Below are positions 48,225 through 59,168 of a DNA stretch of 64,000 bases, in pieces. Below the pieces are notes generated by a model, which worked only from the letters and a program-made list of their open reading frames with translations, ran no database searches and had not been told where the DNA came from. The stretch spans positions 1 through 64,000 of the forward strand of contig MU404112.1 of the NCBI GenBank assembly GCA_022695795.1, written 5' to 3'. The position numbers were made by a program, and so were the translations under genes. Source of the DNA: Biscogniauxia marginata. Its lineage: Eukaryota; Ascomycota; Sordariomycetes; Xylariales; Xylariaceae. How positions within the stretch are numbered: the stretch's first letter is position 1; each line of letters begins with the position of its first letter.

Positions 48225-49373
48225 TCAGAACGTTTCGACAAGCATCCGTTGTAATAAACGTCTGAACTTGAGAATGTTCGGCTGATCAAGATCCATTGAC
48301 AAGCTTGACGCTCGGTATATTCCGTTCGCTACCCTCGGGGAAATAAGTTTGGGCTCGCTAGGATTCAAGACCCTGTTCAGTTTATCTGTACCTTTTGCGC
48401 TTGTCAACCAGGTCAAGCAAGGCGGAAGTGCTGTGACAGGACAGGGTCGATGTCGCAGACATGCTTGCCGAGCGCATCTACGGGGGGACGACTTGTCAAC
48501 TGACAATTGGAGGCTCGTGAGCCCTTGACTTCCCACCTCCACAATATCCTATCGAATGCCAAAAAGAGACGACAAATGGTTGAAACTAGAGGTGGGTCGA
48601 ATTCGAATCCGTTCCTGGCGCAGCTATCGACATAGATGCTTTTATTCCTCTTGTTGACAAGCTCTTGAACTACGGTGACACCGTCCTGCGCCGTCCCTCT
48701 CATCGGTGGACCCCGAGCTGTTCCGACCGAATATCAAAATAAGATGACGATATTCTAGTTGGTCTCACATGGTCAAACTTAGCCTTGAGAGATTTAATCC
48801 TATACTAGTTTGTTTGATCAGGTCACACAATAAAATATCAAACTCTTGCATTCTACTGGTAATTTCAGTGGAATAACAAGTCATTTCCCGAGAAATATCC
48901 TGGAGGGGATATACATGGAATATGGCTGTTCGGCACATCCTCCATGCTGACGACCACATCATCTAACCCAGCTACAACATCTACTATTCGAGATCAAGAT
49001 TTGTGCCTCTCGTGGCCTTAGCTATAGTAGCTGTTGAACTAGCAGACAGGTGTGGCGGCACATGGACGGCAAAGACGACTTGAGGTATTGGAACACATTC
49101 CAGTGTCAATGATAGAAATATATGGGCAATGCTTGCCTTCATCTTAACAGAGCCTAGGCGGCTACACGACGCGGGGCCAAGGCGAATGATGTCCCGACAA
49201 CCACCAAGATCTTGGTGGTTCAGAATTTCCCAAAATGAGACATTCATGTTTCGGTGACTATGAACTATTAACAGGGTACTCTTCAGGATAGACTGCCGTT
49301 GTGCAAGCTGAGAACGAGCTACTCTATACTCCATATTATCGGGAGTTGTCGTGTGTCCGGGACCATCACCCAA
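48225..49373 (-). pseudogene. Possible decayed or unrecognised multi-exon gene
   Basis: Several minus-strand frames over 1.15 kb read more like protein than chance: at 49373-48984 a stretch containing VSFWEILNHQDLGGCRDIIRL and MKASIAHIFLSLTLECVPIP with VFAVHVPPHLSAS; then a frame with VAGLDDVVVSMEDVPNSH around 48980-48900; then GTDKLNRVLNPSEPKLISP and LNPSE...LQRMLVETF near 48225-48420. They cannot be joined into one frame by clear splice sites. I do not recognise a family. It could be a relic, a gene with unusual exons, or noise. Confidence 0.3.
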
Positions 49374-49477
49374 TTCCTAGCCCCCCCTGGGGTTCGTCGG
49401 GATAAGGATCAATATCCCACTTTGAAAAACAAGGCAATCCCCCCTAACCTATCCTCGACATGAGCAGGAGGGCTGCA

Positions 49478-51106
49478 TCAGACGGGGTCATAGTACTTGT
49501 ACACCCTCCCCTCTTTACCTGGGATAGCTGGCGCCGTGAACGTTGACACGCCAGTCTCCCGGTTGTATGAGGCATGAGCAAGTGCGGGACGCTTTCCACC
49601 ACCACCGGGAAGATCGACGACGAACTTGGGTGTGTAGAAACCGGCTATCCTGCCTAAAATCTGGGATTCCATGTCCAGAATTGTTTGAAGTGGTGTACGA
49701 ACATGCTCAACCTTCGGCACCATGTCGCACTGGTATACGTAATACTAGTCAAGTTGTTAGTAATTTCATTTCCCTGTGTATATCCTGTGTAGTCGTATTT
49801 ACTGGTTGAATACACATCTTGCCTAGTTTCTGAATCAGAGCTACCATTGTCTCGACATCGTCGTTGACACCTCGAAGCAGGACAGACTGGTTTCGAACTG
49901 TGACGCCTGACCTAAAGAGCTTGAGGCTTGCCTCTTCGGTAATCCAAGAAATCTCGTCGGGATGGTTAAAATGCGTGTGCAAGGCCATGTGCTTACCAGC
50001 TCTTCTCGCCTTATCCGAAACCCGAATCAACGCCTCTGTCCACGGGTCGTTGCTGTCGAGGAATCGCTGTGGCGCAACGGCTAGGCCCTTAGACGCGATA
50101 CGGAACCGTTCAATGTTCTTCATGCCGATAAGCCGGTCACCAATCGCTTCTAGGATGTGTGGTTGGAGATAGTAAGCATCTCCTCCAGACACCACGATAT
50201 CATGGAGACCTTCCTGGCTTTCTATGTACGCGAACGCCCATTCAAGGCGCTTGTTGGACAGTTTGGGGGCCTCCTTTGTGACCAGCTCGGTATTCCCCCC
50301 GACCGCGTACGACCTAGTGCAGAATACACAATAGGCCGGGCAAACGGAGACAGCTACGATCCTTTAGCAATCAAACGTGACGCCTGGAGGTAGAAAGCAC
50401 CTAACTTACGGAGAAATAAGGCCTTGTCAGGGTAACGGTGTACGATACCTTCAACCGGAGAATCTTTTTTCTCGTGTAAGGAGTCGAGTTTGAGCTGTGG
50501 ATGGTCCGGGATCATCGCAGTTTTCAACGGAATAAACTGCCTGAAGATAGGGTCGTTCGCAGGATCATTCCAGTTAATCCTACCTAGGACATACGGCCTA
50601 AAGGATAGGTAGTCAGTCATGAAAGATTGGCCACGCCCGAAGGCAGGACATGATAAGCCCCCTTTCATGTGACATGGCTGTAAACGAGGCTTACATAACA
50701 CGAACAGACATCGCAGACGCCTTGATTCCACTTGCAATATCAGCTACGAACTCGTCCCGACTCTGCATGCCACCGAGACCTTCCCCGCGAGGCATCTCAT
50801 CTGGGAGCACAGCATCCATGAATTCCCATATCTTCTTTGTCTCAAGCACATTCTACGGCGTTGTTAGCAGCTTACTGAGACACTCGCCCAGGGGACTGCC
50901 ATAATTACCTTTATGCTCCATCCCCAGGATAGAAATTCTTCGCGGGACACATCCTTGAAGGGTGGCAACTCGCGCCAGAACTCGCCCTCACGGCGAGAGG
51001 ACATATTTGAGATAAGTCGTATCTGAATACGGCGCCGTCCAGTCATGGTAGAGACCGACATGGCTTTTACCAGGGTCTGTTGGCCTCGGAAGATAAGAGA
51101 CACCAT
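49478..51106 (-). CDS. Lysine 2,3-aminomutase-like radical SAM/PLP enzyme
   Basis: Predicted to convert L-lysine to L-beta-lysine using a [4Fe-4S] cluster, SAM and pyridoxal phosphate. Five exons (51106-50909, 50852-50695, 50597-50410, 50353-49803, 49744-49478) sum in frame to 453 aa. The radical-SAM CxxxCxxC motif is at about 186-193 (CPAYCVFC). Family blocks follow: QFIPLKT, LDSLHEKKDSPVEGIVHRYPDKALFL, VVSGGDAYYLQPHIL, FRIASKGLAVAPQRF, ALHTHFNHPDEISW, GVTVRNQSVLLRGVNDD. The lysine-carboxylate/amine binding Asp positions match D372 (QCD) and D408 (VVD), and the PLP lysine is K415 in PGGGGK. The first 39 residues have no acid and many Arg, suggesting a mitochondrial presequence (inference). 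No beta-lysine acetyltransferase lies beside it. Other members act on glutamate or on EF-P, so the substrate is inferred. Confidence 0.93.
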
Positions 51107-52072
51107 CCTTTTTTCTCTCCTCGGGCAGTCAAGTAATAATGGCTTAGTGGACGATTTTTGGTTGCGGGCTCAAATATAATATGAACACCTTGCCTGAGCT
51201 CAGGTGTTAGTCGAGGATAACGGGATAACTCGTAACCTTCCTATACGTGCGGACGGCTCATGACGGGATGATGCTCCTCATTTATACCCATGAGGCAGAA
51301 TCTGATAACCTTGGCTTTCTAGTTAATGGGTTTACTAAGATCAACAACAAACAGCAAAACTAAACTTGTCTCTGTGTGGTCAAATAGTACCCCTGCAAGG
51401 TATATATCAGGATAGATCAAACCAATGGGGGCTTCCAGTTATTGTCGTTGTTAGTAGTCGTAGACGCAATGCCGGGTTGTACCTCAACCGCCTTACATCT
51501 AACGGTGAGGTCTGATTTCTGGCCAACTCCTACGTTAGCTCTATGTAAGCCTCGAATAGCCCTCCCCCACTGATTCCGGCTTACTTCACCTCTGGCCCGG
51601 CACTTTGGTTCTCTGGTGGCTCACTCCTACCGAGTACTCGAGCTTTCTCCCTGGGCCCTGCCCCTAGCCGACCCTAGCTTTATTTTATCCTTATATAATC
51701 TTCTTACACCCTCACTTGGTAATAGAAATTCCACTTTATCTTTCAGCGTTCGGGGAAATCGTCCGGATATAAACTCCTATATCACTGGTCTGACATACTA
51801 GAGGAGAAGCAAGAAACCCATAATACTAAAAGGATAAAAGGGGGGTGGGGGCCTTGAATGGGTGTGAACACCTTGTATTATGCATTCTGCAGTGCATTAG
51901 CATCTCTTAAAATATTGTCTTGACTTGGTATACGCATCAAGTCAGCCATGGGCCAAAATAAAGGAGACACAGCTGCACTGGCTACGCTTTGGATTCGATT
52001 TCAACTTCAAGTGTTGATAGCAAAACGTGCTGGAAAATTTAAGGGGGGGGGGGGGGGGGGGTAGCTATAAAA
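51107..52072. other. Upstream region of the aminomutase gene
   Basis: About 970 bases with no supported gene. A G-run of about 18 bases (52044-52061) lies near the right end, just before the duplicated segment and the N gap. The frame at 51616-51801 has no recognisable content. Confidence 0.45.
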
Positions 52073-52130
52073 CCAACAGTATGCAACAGTTTTAAACCAA
52101 AAAACAAGCACGAAAAAGAACGAAAAAAAA
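52073..52130. repeat. Left copy of a duplicated segment beside the gap
   Basis: Direct near-duplicate of 52191-52247. Aligned base by base, every difference I see has A here where the right copy has T or C, and it ends in a run of A. That one-sided pattern looks like a low-quality read end rather than biological divergence. Confidence 0.8.
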
Positions 52131-52140
52131 NNNNNNNNNN
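52131..52140. other. Assembly gap (10 N)
   Basis: Ten N between an A-run on the left and C-rich low-complexity sequence on the right (52141-52185). The fixed size suggests a placeholder, not a measured length. Confidence 0.99.
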
Positions 52141-52190
52141 CCGGCCCCCCCCCACCCGCGGCCGGCCGCCGCCCCCCCCCACCCTCGAAG

Positions 52191-52247
52191 ACCTACAGTA
52201 TGCTACAGTTTTACACCATAACTCAAGCACGAAACAGAACGAATCTA
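52191..52247. repeat. Right copy of a duplicated segment beside the gap
   Basis: Direct near-duplicate of 52073-52130 with normal base composition, beginning with CTACAGTATGCTACAGTTTT. It is probably the true sequence of which the left copy is an error-bearing version. Confidence 0.8.
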
Positions 52248-55200
52248 ATACAAAAACTACATATTTAAAGTGTGCACGAGTAAAAATAGCTGAGTTCTGC
52301 GTCTCGTTACAAGTAAAGTAATGAAGTAGACTGGAGGCACTAGAGTCAGTCGCCTTAGAAGGTCCATGGAACCCAGTCTGACGCAGATAATTACGAGAAC
52401 ATGTAACACAGCTGGGAGATCGCACAATTTAGCTTGATATGTGGAGGCCTCGGGGTCGTTACCATCACCTTGGTTCTCTTATAGCCTTTTCGTCAGGCCG
52501 AGAGCAAGCACATGACATTCTACTCGAAATCTCACTCGCAGACCGTTACCCAGGATGGTTTCGAAGCAGTATGTTGCCACTCTTTGATGTCGTGGTCGTC
52601 CTATATCCGATCAGCTTCGTGCAAATCTCCCAACCCAGCACACTATCTTGCGTGTTACTCCACAGTTGATGGTGACATTGGTGACACGATAAACCGAATA
52701 TGTTAACCAATGCCTTACCCTCAGTGACGTATATGGAACCAGACTTTTCGAGGCTGCAGGTAATACGACTGATCGGCTCGGTTAGTCACCAAACACGAAT
52801 ATCCCGGCAACGATGTTTGGCGAATGCGGCTACAAATGTCTTTAATCACTAAGTTCTGATAGCCGCCAGGGGTTGTAGTTGGCTCTCTCTCTCGGGTTAC
52901 TAGCATCATCGACTCTCAGGATCACGTCTCCTCTCTAGTATATGAGGTATTGCCTAGACAATCCATTTAGCGAATTGCTACGTTGGTTATCTCGTGCATC
53001 CCCGGTGGCGTAGACGACAGCGAATTCCCTTATCTCGCCTAGACTCATCAAAGAAAGGCCGGTAATATATAAGAACCTTGAACGTTGCCGCATTTTCCAG
53101 CATTATATTTTAGGCCTCCACTGCCATCCTCGGCAAGGAGGAATCATCATGGAAGACGATCGATTAGGTTCCGACAGAATGGTTCGGCTTGCATATGCTT
53201 TTCAAGGGCAGCCGGGGATACCACACATATGCATCCACTGTCATCCTTGGGGCAGGCGGGAATCTTCGGTGTTATCACGCAAACTTTGTCCGGGACCCCT
53301 GACTAGGTATGTTTGAAGAGACCTGTAGCGTGCAATATAACTCGAGGTTTTGTGGTGATAAGCCCGCGCCCTCGACAAACATATCACGACTCATATCTCA
53401 CCCCAACAAGCACCACGGCACCAGCACAATGGTAACACATGCATGAGAACCTGTGCCGACATGATGAATCTAGCTGTTTGGCTAGCTCTGACGAACGATC
53501 GGCCTAGCATGTCACCGCACCTGGGCAGCCTTTGCGCGGTTTTGGCGAGAAAGGTAGGGTGCCGCTGGGCAGTTTCTTGCGAAGGATGATGCCATTCCAT
53601 TTCCCGTCGTTCATTTCATGGGTTATTGGTGATCAAAAGCTACAGCTGTTAGTTCATCTTTACATTGGGTGTGATGGGTTCCCTGTAGAGTTGGTAACTC
53701 CCCATTGCGGCGATGTTGAAGCCTAAGGGGCGTTTTACCTACGCAACAACATAACAAGTCGCTAGCCTTACCTTCTCTTCAAGCTCTAGTGACAAAAGGG
53801 GTTATTAGGGGAGTTGGCACGCAACTAAGAGGCAGCCCAGAGGCAGCCCGGATGGCTATAGCCAACGAGTGATTATTGTACGCCATTATTCTAGGAGGTT
53901 ATCCGGGCAGGCAAAACAGAGACCCGAGGGTATGGAATCGTTGAGTGAATAATACCCGCAAGAGGCGTGCTGCATCGAGGGCGGCAGCCATGTCGACACC
54001 CCCCGATCAGGCAGAATTGGACTTTGGAATGCGGGAGATACATGGCGATGGACTTGAACCGGGGTTAGGAGGTGAGTCGATCGTGGTGAAGATTACACTG
54101 TACAGATTCGTCGAGAAATCCTTGTCAGAAAATAGCTGCATGCGACGACCATGTGCAAGACTGTGATTCGCTGGCTGGAGTTGAGATCTCATTCCATTGG
54201 CCTTCGAGATGCTTCTACTAATTGAGATCCAGACTGTCGGGTCGAGCTACTTGCTTAAAATACCACACAGCGTTGTATGCAAATATCCACATTGGGCGAG
54301 GGCCGGTCCGCATGGGAGGAGTCCAACTTAGGAGGCCGAATCGTTATAGCAGGTCGGTTCCAACTCAGGGACGACGGCGTTTCCCATACCTAGTTTCTTT
54401 CCGTCTTGTCGTCCTCCGACAGGCGACTACTCGTCAACCGTAGGGAAACCAGCGCGCCTGGATAGGGAATGACTAAAGTGAACTTCCAAGTAGACGAGGT
54501 TTCTTCCGTTCAGCTACTATAGCCTAGGTGCTATAGCCCTATTCAGGTGCCCAAGGAAGCCGGTATCCATTAATAAAAATTGGCTAAGCACTACCCGATG
54601 AAATGGTGCTCCGAGGCGGGTAAACACTCTTAGGTCTCTCTGTGACGGGGCGGGCCGCTGTCTGTATGCTCGGTCCGGCAGTAGAGTTGTCATTTGCCTC
54701 TTTCTCTGTCTTTCCCCCCTGTCTCTCTCTCCTCTCTACCTCACTTCTTCGACCCGATAATCTGGTTGCGTAAGTCAAGTGTACCGATGGAGAAGACCTC
54801 GATTAACATTTTCAAGGGTGATGATGAATCTTGACCGCCGATCATACCCGGACCGCTGAGCTACGTATACGTATCAATAACGAACAAGCAAAGATCCGTC
54901 GATAGTCGTATTCAAGCCGGGGTACAGCTCTGTAATTGACTCTGTCGTGCATACGAGCTGCATTAGTCTCTTCTTCCCGGAGGCGGATATGAACTGCGGA
55001 TAGTTGGAATCCAGCAATGTTCGATTCGGGGTTAAACGTGAGCAGGAAGGCGGGCTGCGTTTCTGTCCCGAACGAACATGATACTTGCCTGCTCCTCTCT
55101 CTTGATAGTTTGTTCGCGGTATCTACCCTCCGCCTGAAGCATTGTGCGAAAATCGAAGTGTAGAAATCAACCCATAGACCCGTAGAGAGAGTCTATCGTC

Positions 55201-56707
55201 GCTAGGCAGAGCCTAATTGACGATGAATTCGATCTCGACACAAGAGCAAGAGCCCCGGACAATCCATGCAACCGATGTGTTCGGATTTGATTGGGGCGGG
55301 AAGAACCTTTACTCACTGTACCCTGCGTACTGGAATGATTCAGTGCTCTTGTGTATGCGGCCCGCCCAACAAGTCATGATCACTGTACCCTACTCAGTGA
55401 GCTAGGACAGAGTTCGGTTAGAGTATCAAGTCTAGCTCAAGGTGCCCAGCCCAGATGCTGGCTCCGACCACCAAGTCACAGTAGCTCATCTAGTGATGAA
55501 GATGGCGGAGGCATGCCGCACAAGACACCAATATCTCTAGTAAAAGACCCGCTCAATTCCTCAAGTTGGAAAGGGGTTCCTTCGTGTCCGTCTCGATTTA
55601 TCCCTCCTCGGATGCTTGGTAGCTAGCCTAGAAGATGGATTCGCAAGTATGCATGCAATTCATCTTCTGCATTTTCTTGATTGGCTCTAGTTACATAGCC
55701 AGGGTTCTTAACCGACGAATAAGCGATGAGAGCCTCGCGTCTTTGTCTAGTCTCCGCCAAACCCTGGGCCGCGGGAAAAGAGCGGCTGCGGCTTGAAGGG
55801 GCTCCTCTCAGCTCGACCGTTAAAACATGTGGATGGAGCAGGCACGCGGCTCGTGGATAATAGACCACGAATCGAATCGCGGGCCGATCTGCAGGCAGAG
55901 AATGGCCGGTCGACTAGAACTGCGAATACAGGGACAGCAATCCTACTCGAAAGAACGGGGTGGTCGCTTGGTGAGTAGCATTGTGGTGGCCGTGCGTAAA
56001 GTCGCAGTCTAATATGCAACTCACGCTGCAGGTGGGCTAGCGATGTGGTCGGCAGATCGAGGACAAGGCGCGTAGTTTGCGGAGACACTAGACAATTATC
56101 CAATGTGCCAGCAGATATCTCAGGTATTAACCAAGACACTCGACATTCCCGTCTCAAGTAAGCAAAGTAGTGAGCAATGTCAGAGCTCGGGTCTGGCGGC
56201 ACGCAAAAACTGGTGGCAGTCTGACACGAGAGGCGAAATTTTCCTTATTTCCCCATCTCTACCGCAAAACATATCCCTGTTGACTGACTCCTGTGCGAGT
56301 TAAAATTGATACCTACGTGGGTTCACCGGCGGCTTTTATGATGAAGGATGTGCAGTGAACGATTGAAATGAAATGAAATAGAGTTAGAAAAACGAGTGGT
56401 AGGATCAGTAGGGAGGAAAGGCTACAAGTGGCACGGGCCATTGCCTCCTAATGACCTGCTCTGTGGACGTAAGAGGAGGAACAAAATAGTTACCTAACCT
56501 CAGGTAGGTAGTTAACTTAGCGTCATACTATTATACAGGTAACCTATTCGATTAGCTATCTCCTTCATGAGAGTAGCAAAGTAGTCTATCTACACGTTAC
56601 TCGTCACCTGTTTTTGCCGACGCGAAGAGGCCTAGACACCTAACCTTACATCAACTTGGCACTCTAAATACCATATAAACCTCATTCGCTGAATGGTTAT
56701 GTCAAAT
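52248..56707. other. Gene-poor 4.4-kb stretch
   Basis: No gene is supported. The many short open frames (for example 53085-53306, 53945-54166, 55217-55405, 55623-56202) overlap in several frames, lack family motifs and mostly lack splice partners. Composition is normal, not AT-only, and TACCTA clusters are scarce apart from one at about 56495-56510. A short imperfect duplication lies at about 53117-53147 and 53233-53266, differing partly by C/T changes. Decayed transposon or gene relics are possible, but nothing can be named. Confidence 0.45.
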
Positions 56708-57496
56708 TTAATCATAAGTATCGGAATCATCGTTGCTCCCACCATCGCCATGATAGTACGTGTGATCCTGAGGATATCTCACCATGCCCGTCGGGTCCGT
56801 GACCGAGATTATCGGCACATCTGGTTTGTTCTGAGGTCGACTTAGAAGATCCCACCTACACACCGGACACTTGACAGACCTAACATCATCTCCCTCCTCG
56901 TTGTACTCAACTGGCACCTGGAGGAATCGGGCATCTTGAGACCGTCTATCCTGACGAAGGGCGATCTTAGAGACCTCCACTGGGCTGGAGATAAGAGTTA
57001 GTTCGACCTCGCTTGTCTGGAGTACTACGGTGTCCTCTTTGAACGAGACACCATTTTGCTGACCGAATAGAGCGTCATAGGCTTCGTGTAGCGTTGTGCG
57101 TAGCTCTACGGGGTCGATCAGGGTGGCATTTTTGAAAATAGTGTCGATGGTAGGGCGGTGGTCCGCGATGATCTTTTGTCGCTGCAGTTCTCTAGCCTTT
57201 GAGATGCTTATAGTGGTGCTGGGAATAGGACGGTAGGATCCGTTTGTCCCAGTTGCTTGACTTCCCTGTTTTTGAGAGCCCATGCTTGTTGGCTCGACGT
57301 CCGTTACCACCGAGTCCAGGGTGGCCGAAGAGTTGATGTTTGCTATTAACGAGGTCCGGGGGACGCCGAGGGTGACTGTGTGCTGAGGCACGATGGGACG
57401 AACGGTCCTACTAGTGGCTATCTTGTAAAGCATGTGGATGGCCTCTGATGTCAAGGTACTGGTTCGCTCCGAGCAAACTGCCTTATGCCCAGCCAT
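56708..57496 (-). CDS. Unrecognised protein with a CxxC pair, 262 aa
   Basis: Single-exon frame from an ATG at 57496. Residues 1-100 are Ser/Thr-rich. A basic, probably helical segment near 98-115 (SISKARELQRQKIIADHRP) leads to a more ordered middle (TLHEAYDALFGQQNG, VVLQTSEVELTLISSPVEV). Near residue 212 is VKCPVCRWDLLSRP, half of a zinc-binding or RING-like CxxC pattern; a matching second pair is not evident, so a RING call is not justified. The C-terminus is Asp/His/Tyr-rich. It flanks the gene-poor region. I do not recognise the family and cannot exclude that exons are missing. Confidence 0.5.
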   Translation of the reverse strand: MAGHKAVCSERTSTLTSEAIHMLYKIATSRTVRPIVPQHTVTLGVPRTSLIANINSSATLDSVVTDVEPTSMGSQKQGSQATGTNGSYRPIPSTTISISKARELQRQKIIADHRPTIDTIFKNATLIDPVELRTTLHEAYDALFGQQNGVSFKEDTVVLQTSEVELTLISSPVEVSKIALRQDRRSQDARFLQVPVEYNEEGDDVRSVKCPVCRWDLLSRPQNKPDVPIISVTDPTGMVRYPQDHTYYHGDGGSNDDSDTYD

Positions 57497-58476
57497 AGGG
57501 GTTATATGCTATGGTTTATATACATCTCTAATAGGTAGAGTTGGTATCGGAGATAGATAGGATAGATGTGAATGGAACTATCAATACACCAGGGCTTGCT
57601 AGGACCAAAGAAAATGGACAAGACAGTCTCATAAAGTTAAATGTGGGCAAATACGTTCAGTGCACGTCTTATAAGGCTTATTAGCGAGACTGCAAAATGG
57701 TCCTAATCTACGTAGGCAAGTTGCCTTCTACGAGTATGGTGACACTTGTCGGAAAGGTGATAAGCCTTTTGCATCCTGCAGCTTAACACCGGAGACTGGT
57801 GACTGGCGACTAGCGCCTCACTTGACGATAGTCACGGATAATATAAGCACGTTAATCCAGTACAGCCTCACATTGGCATGTCTCGTCTTTGGCATGCAAG
57901 AGAATACCCGAGAAGCTCGATCCAATGAAGCTGAGTATGGGATAAAACCGCAAAATTCAATCACTGTCGAGATATAGAACTAAGGCCATTGATACATTGT
58001 CTAATCCCAAGCCACAACTGAGGGGGATACTTTATCATTTCCCCCCGTGCCGTAGCAATTTATATTTAGGATAGGCCGAAATATTCGCAGCCTCTATCTA
58101 CCATACCAGGACAACATCTGGTTGGGAAAAAGATGGTAAGTGCTTGTGGTAAGTGTAATAATGATTCCAGTTATTAGGAATCTGGCTAGCGCCAGGTATC
58201 ATTCGAGCGTGTCTCCTATTGACAGGCCGAGTCAAATGGGGAGCGAGGCGATAGGTAGGAGGCACAAGTTTATGAGCGTGTCAACTTTGGGTACCGCGAA
58301 CTTTACCTTGCATCTGGATGCGCAAGTGGCGCTGCTAGTGTTTAGACCAGATTTATCCCTACGAGATTCCAGCTTCTGCAATCCTATAGACCACATGATT
58401 GCTTCACACCTCCGCCTCAAATGACAACCTGCCAATCCCCGAAGGATGCTCAGAGGTGGTCATGCTTGGGGTCAAA
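57497..58476. other. Spacer between unknown gene and RPB7
   Basis: About 980 bases. The frame at 58140-58424 begins at GTG, has no ATG and no family features. Nothing else is seen. Confidence 0.45.
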
Positions 58477-59168
58477 CTAGACCTGCAAGGTTCTACAGAT
58501 GGGATATTAGCACAAGTTCGTGGTAGGTCAGGGTGACAGGTGCAGGAGATACCCAAGATAATCCTCTTTGATGCTACCGATAGCCCACAGCTCACCAACT
58601 TCAGCTCGCGTGCCAAGGATCTTGACACGAACGTGGGTGCCGACCTCAATAGTGGTATCTTCATTGTTGGTGAATTGAGGAGGAGTCGCATTCGGATCCC
58701 ATCTGACCTCTTGAGGGATCAACTTGATGGGATCTGTCAATCCACATAGTCCGATTGTCCAAACCTCTGGGAAGCACTTACGTGGGTAGAGACAAAAATG
58801 CGAAGCGGGCCAGCCTCGGCAAAGAAGCCGTGTTGATTCACGGAGACGACAACTGCATCAGTCTATAATTCAGTTAGAATAGAGAGCTGAAGCAAAGTGC
58901 CCGACAGGTCAACCATTACCGTTTCGCCCTTGAAGGGTCTCCAGACAACAGCACGGTAGCCCACAGTAAACTCAGCCAGACCACTTCCCGGGAGGATACG
59001 ACCCTCGGAGATGTCAAAGGTATCCATGATGGAAATGATATAGTAACTTCCCGTGCAGGTACCCTCAACATCCTTTAGCAGCTTGCCTGTGACTAGCTCG
59101 TGCATGTTCTTGCCAAAATAGGAGGGGTGCAAGGTAACCCTGCGCTCGAGATTGTAAAGGAAGAACAT
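58477..59168 (-). CDS. RPB7: RNA polymerase II subunit Rpb7
   Basis: Stalk subunit that pairs with Rpb4 and contacts nascent RNA in transcription and mRNA decay. Four exons (59168-58920, 58862-58782, 58722-58553, 58492-58477) give 171 aa, equal to the yeast protein. The ATG gives [19 protein letters not shown], the family start. It continues as [92 protein letters not shown] and ends DYLG plus four residues from a 16-nt last exon. Exon 3 uses the acceptor at 58723 (…CAAG), which restores THLIPQEV. If the last intron is not used the protein would end a few residues after DYLG. An upstream extension of the frame to 59792 is leader. Divergent from the MPO1-like gene. Confidence 0.94.

Noticed and set aside
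55623..56202. Minus-strand frames of 81 and 151 aa
   Set aside because: They overlap in different frames and plus-strand frames are open too; Arg/Leu/Pro-rich composition looks random.
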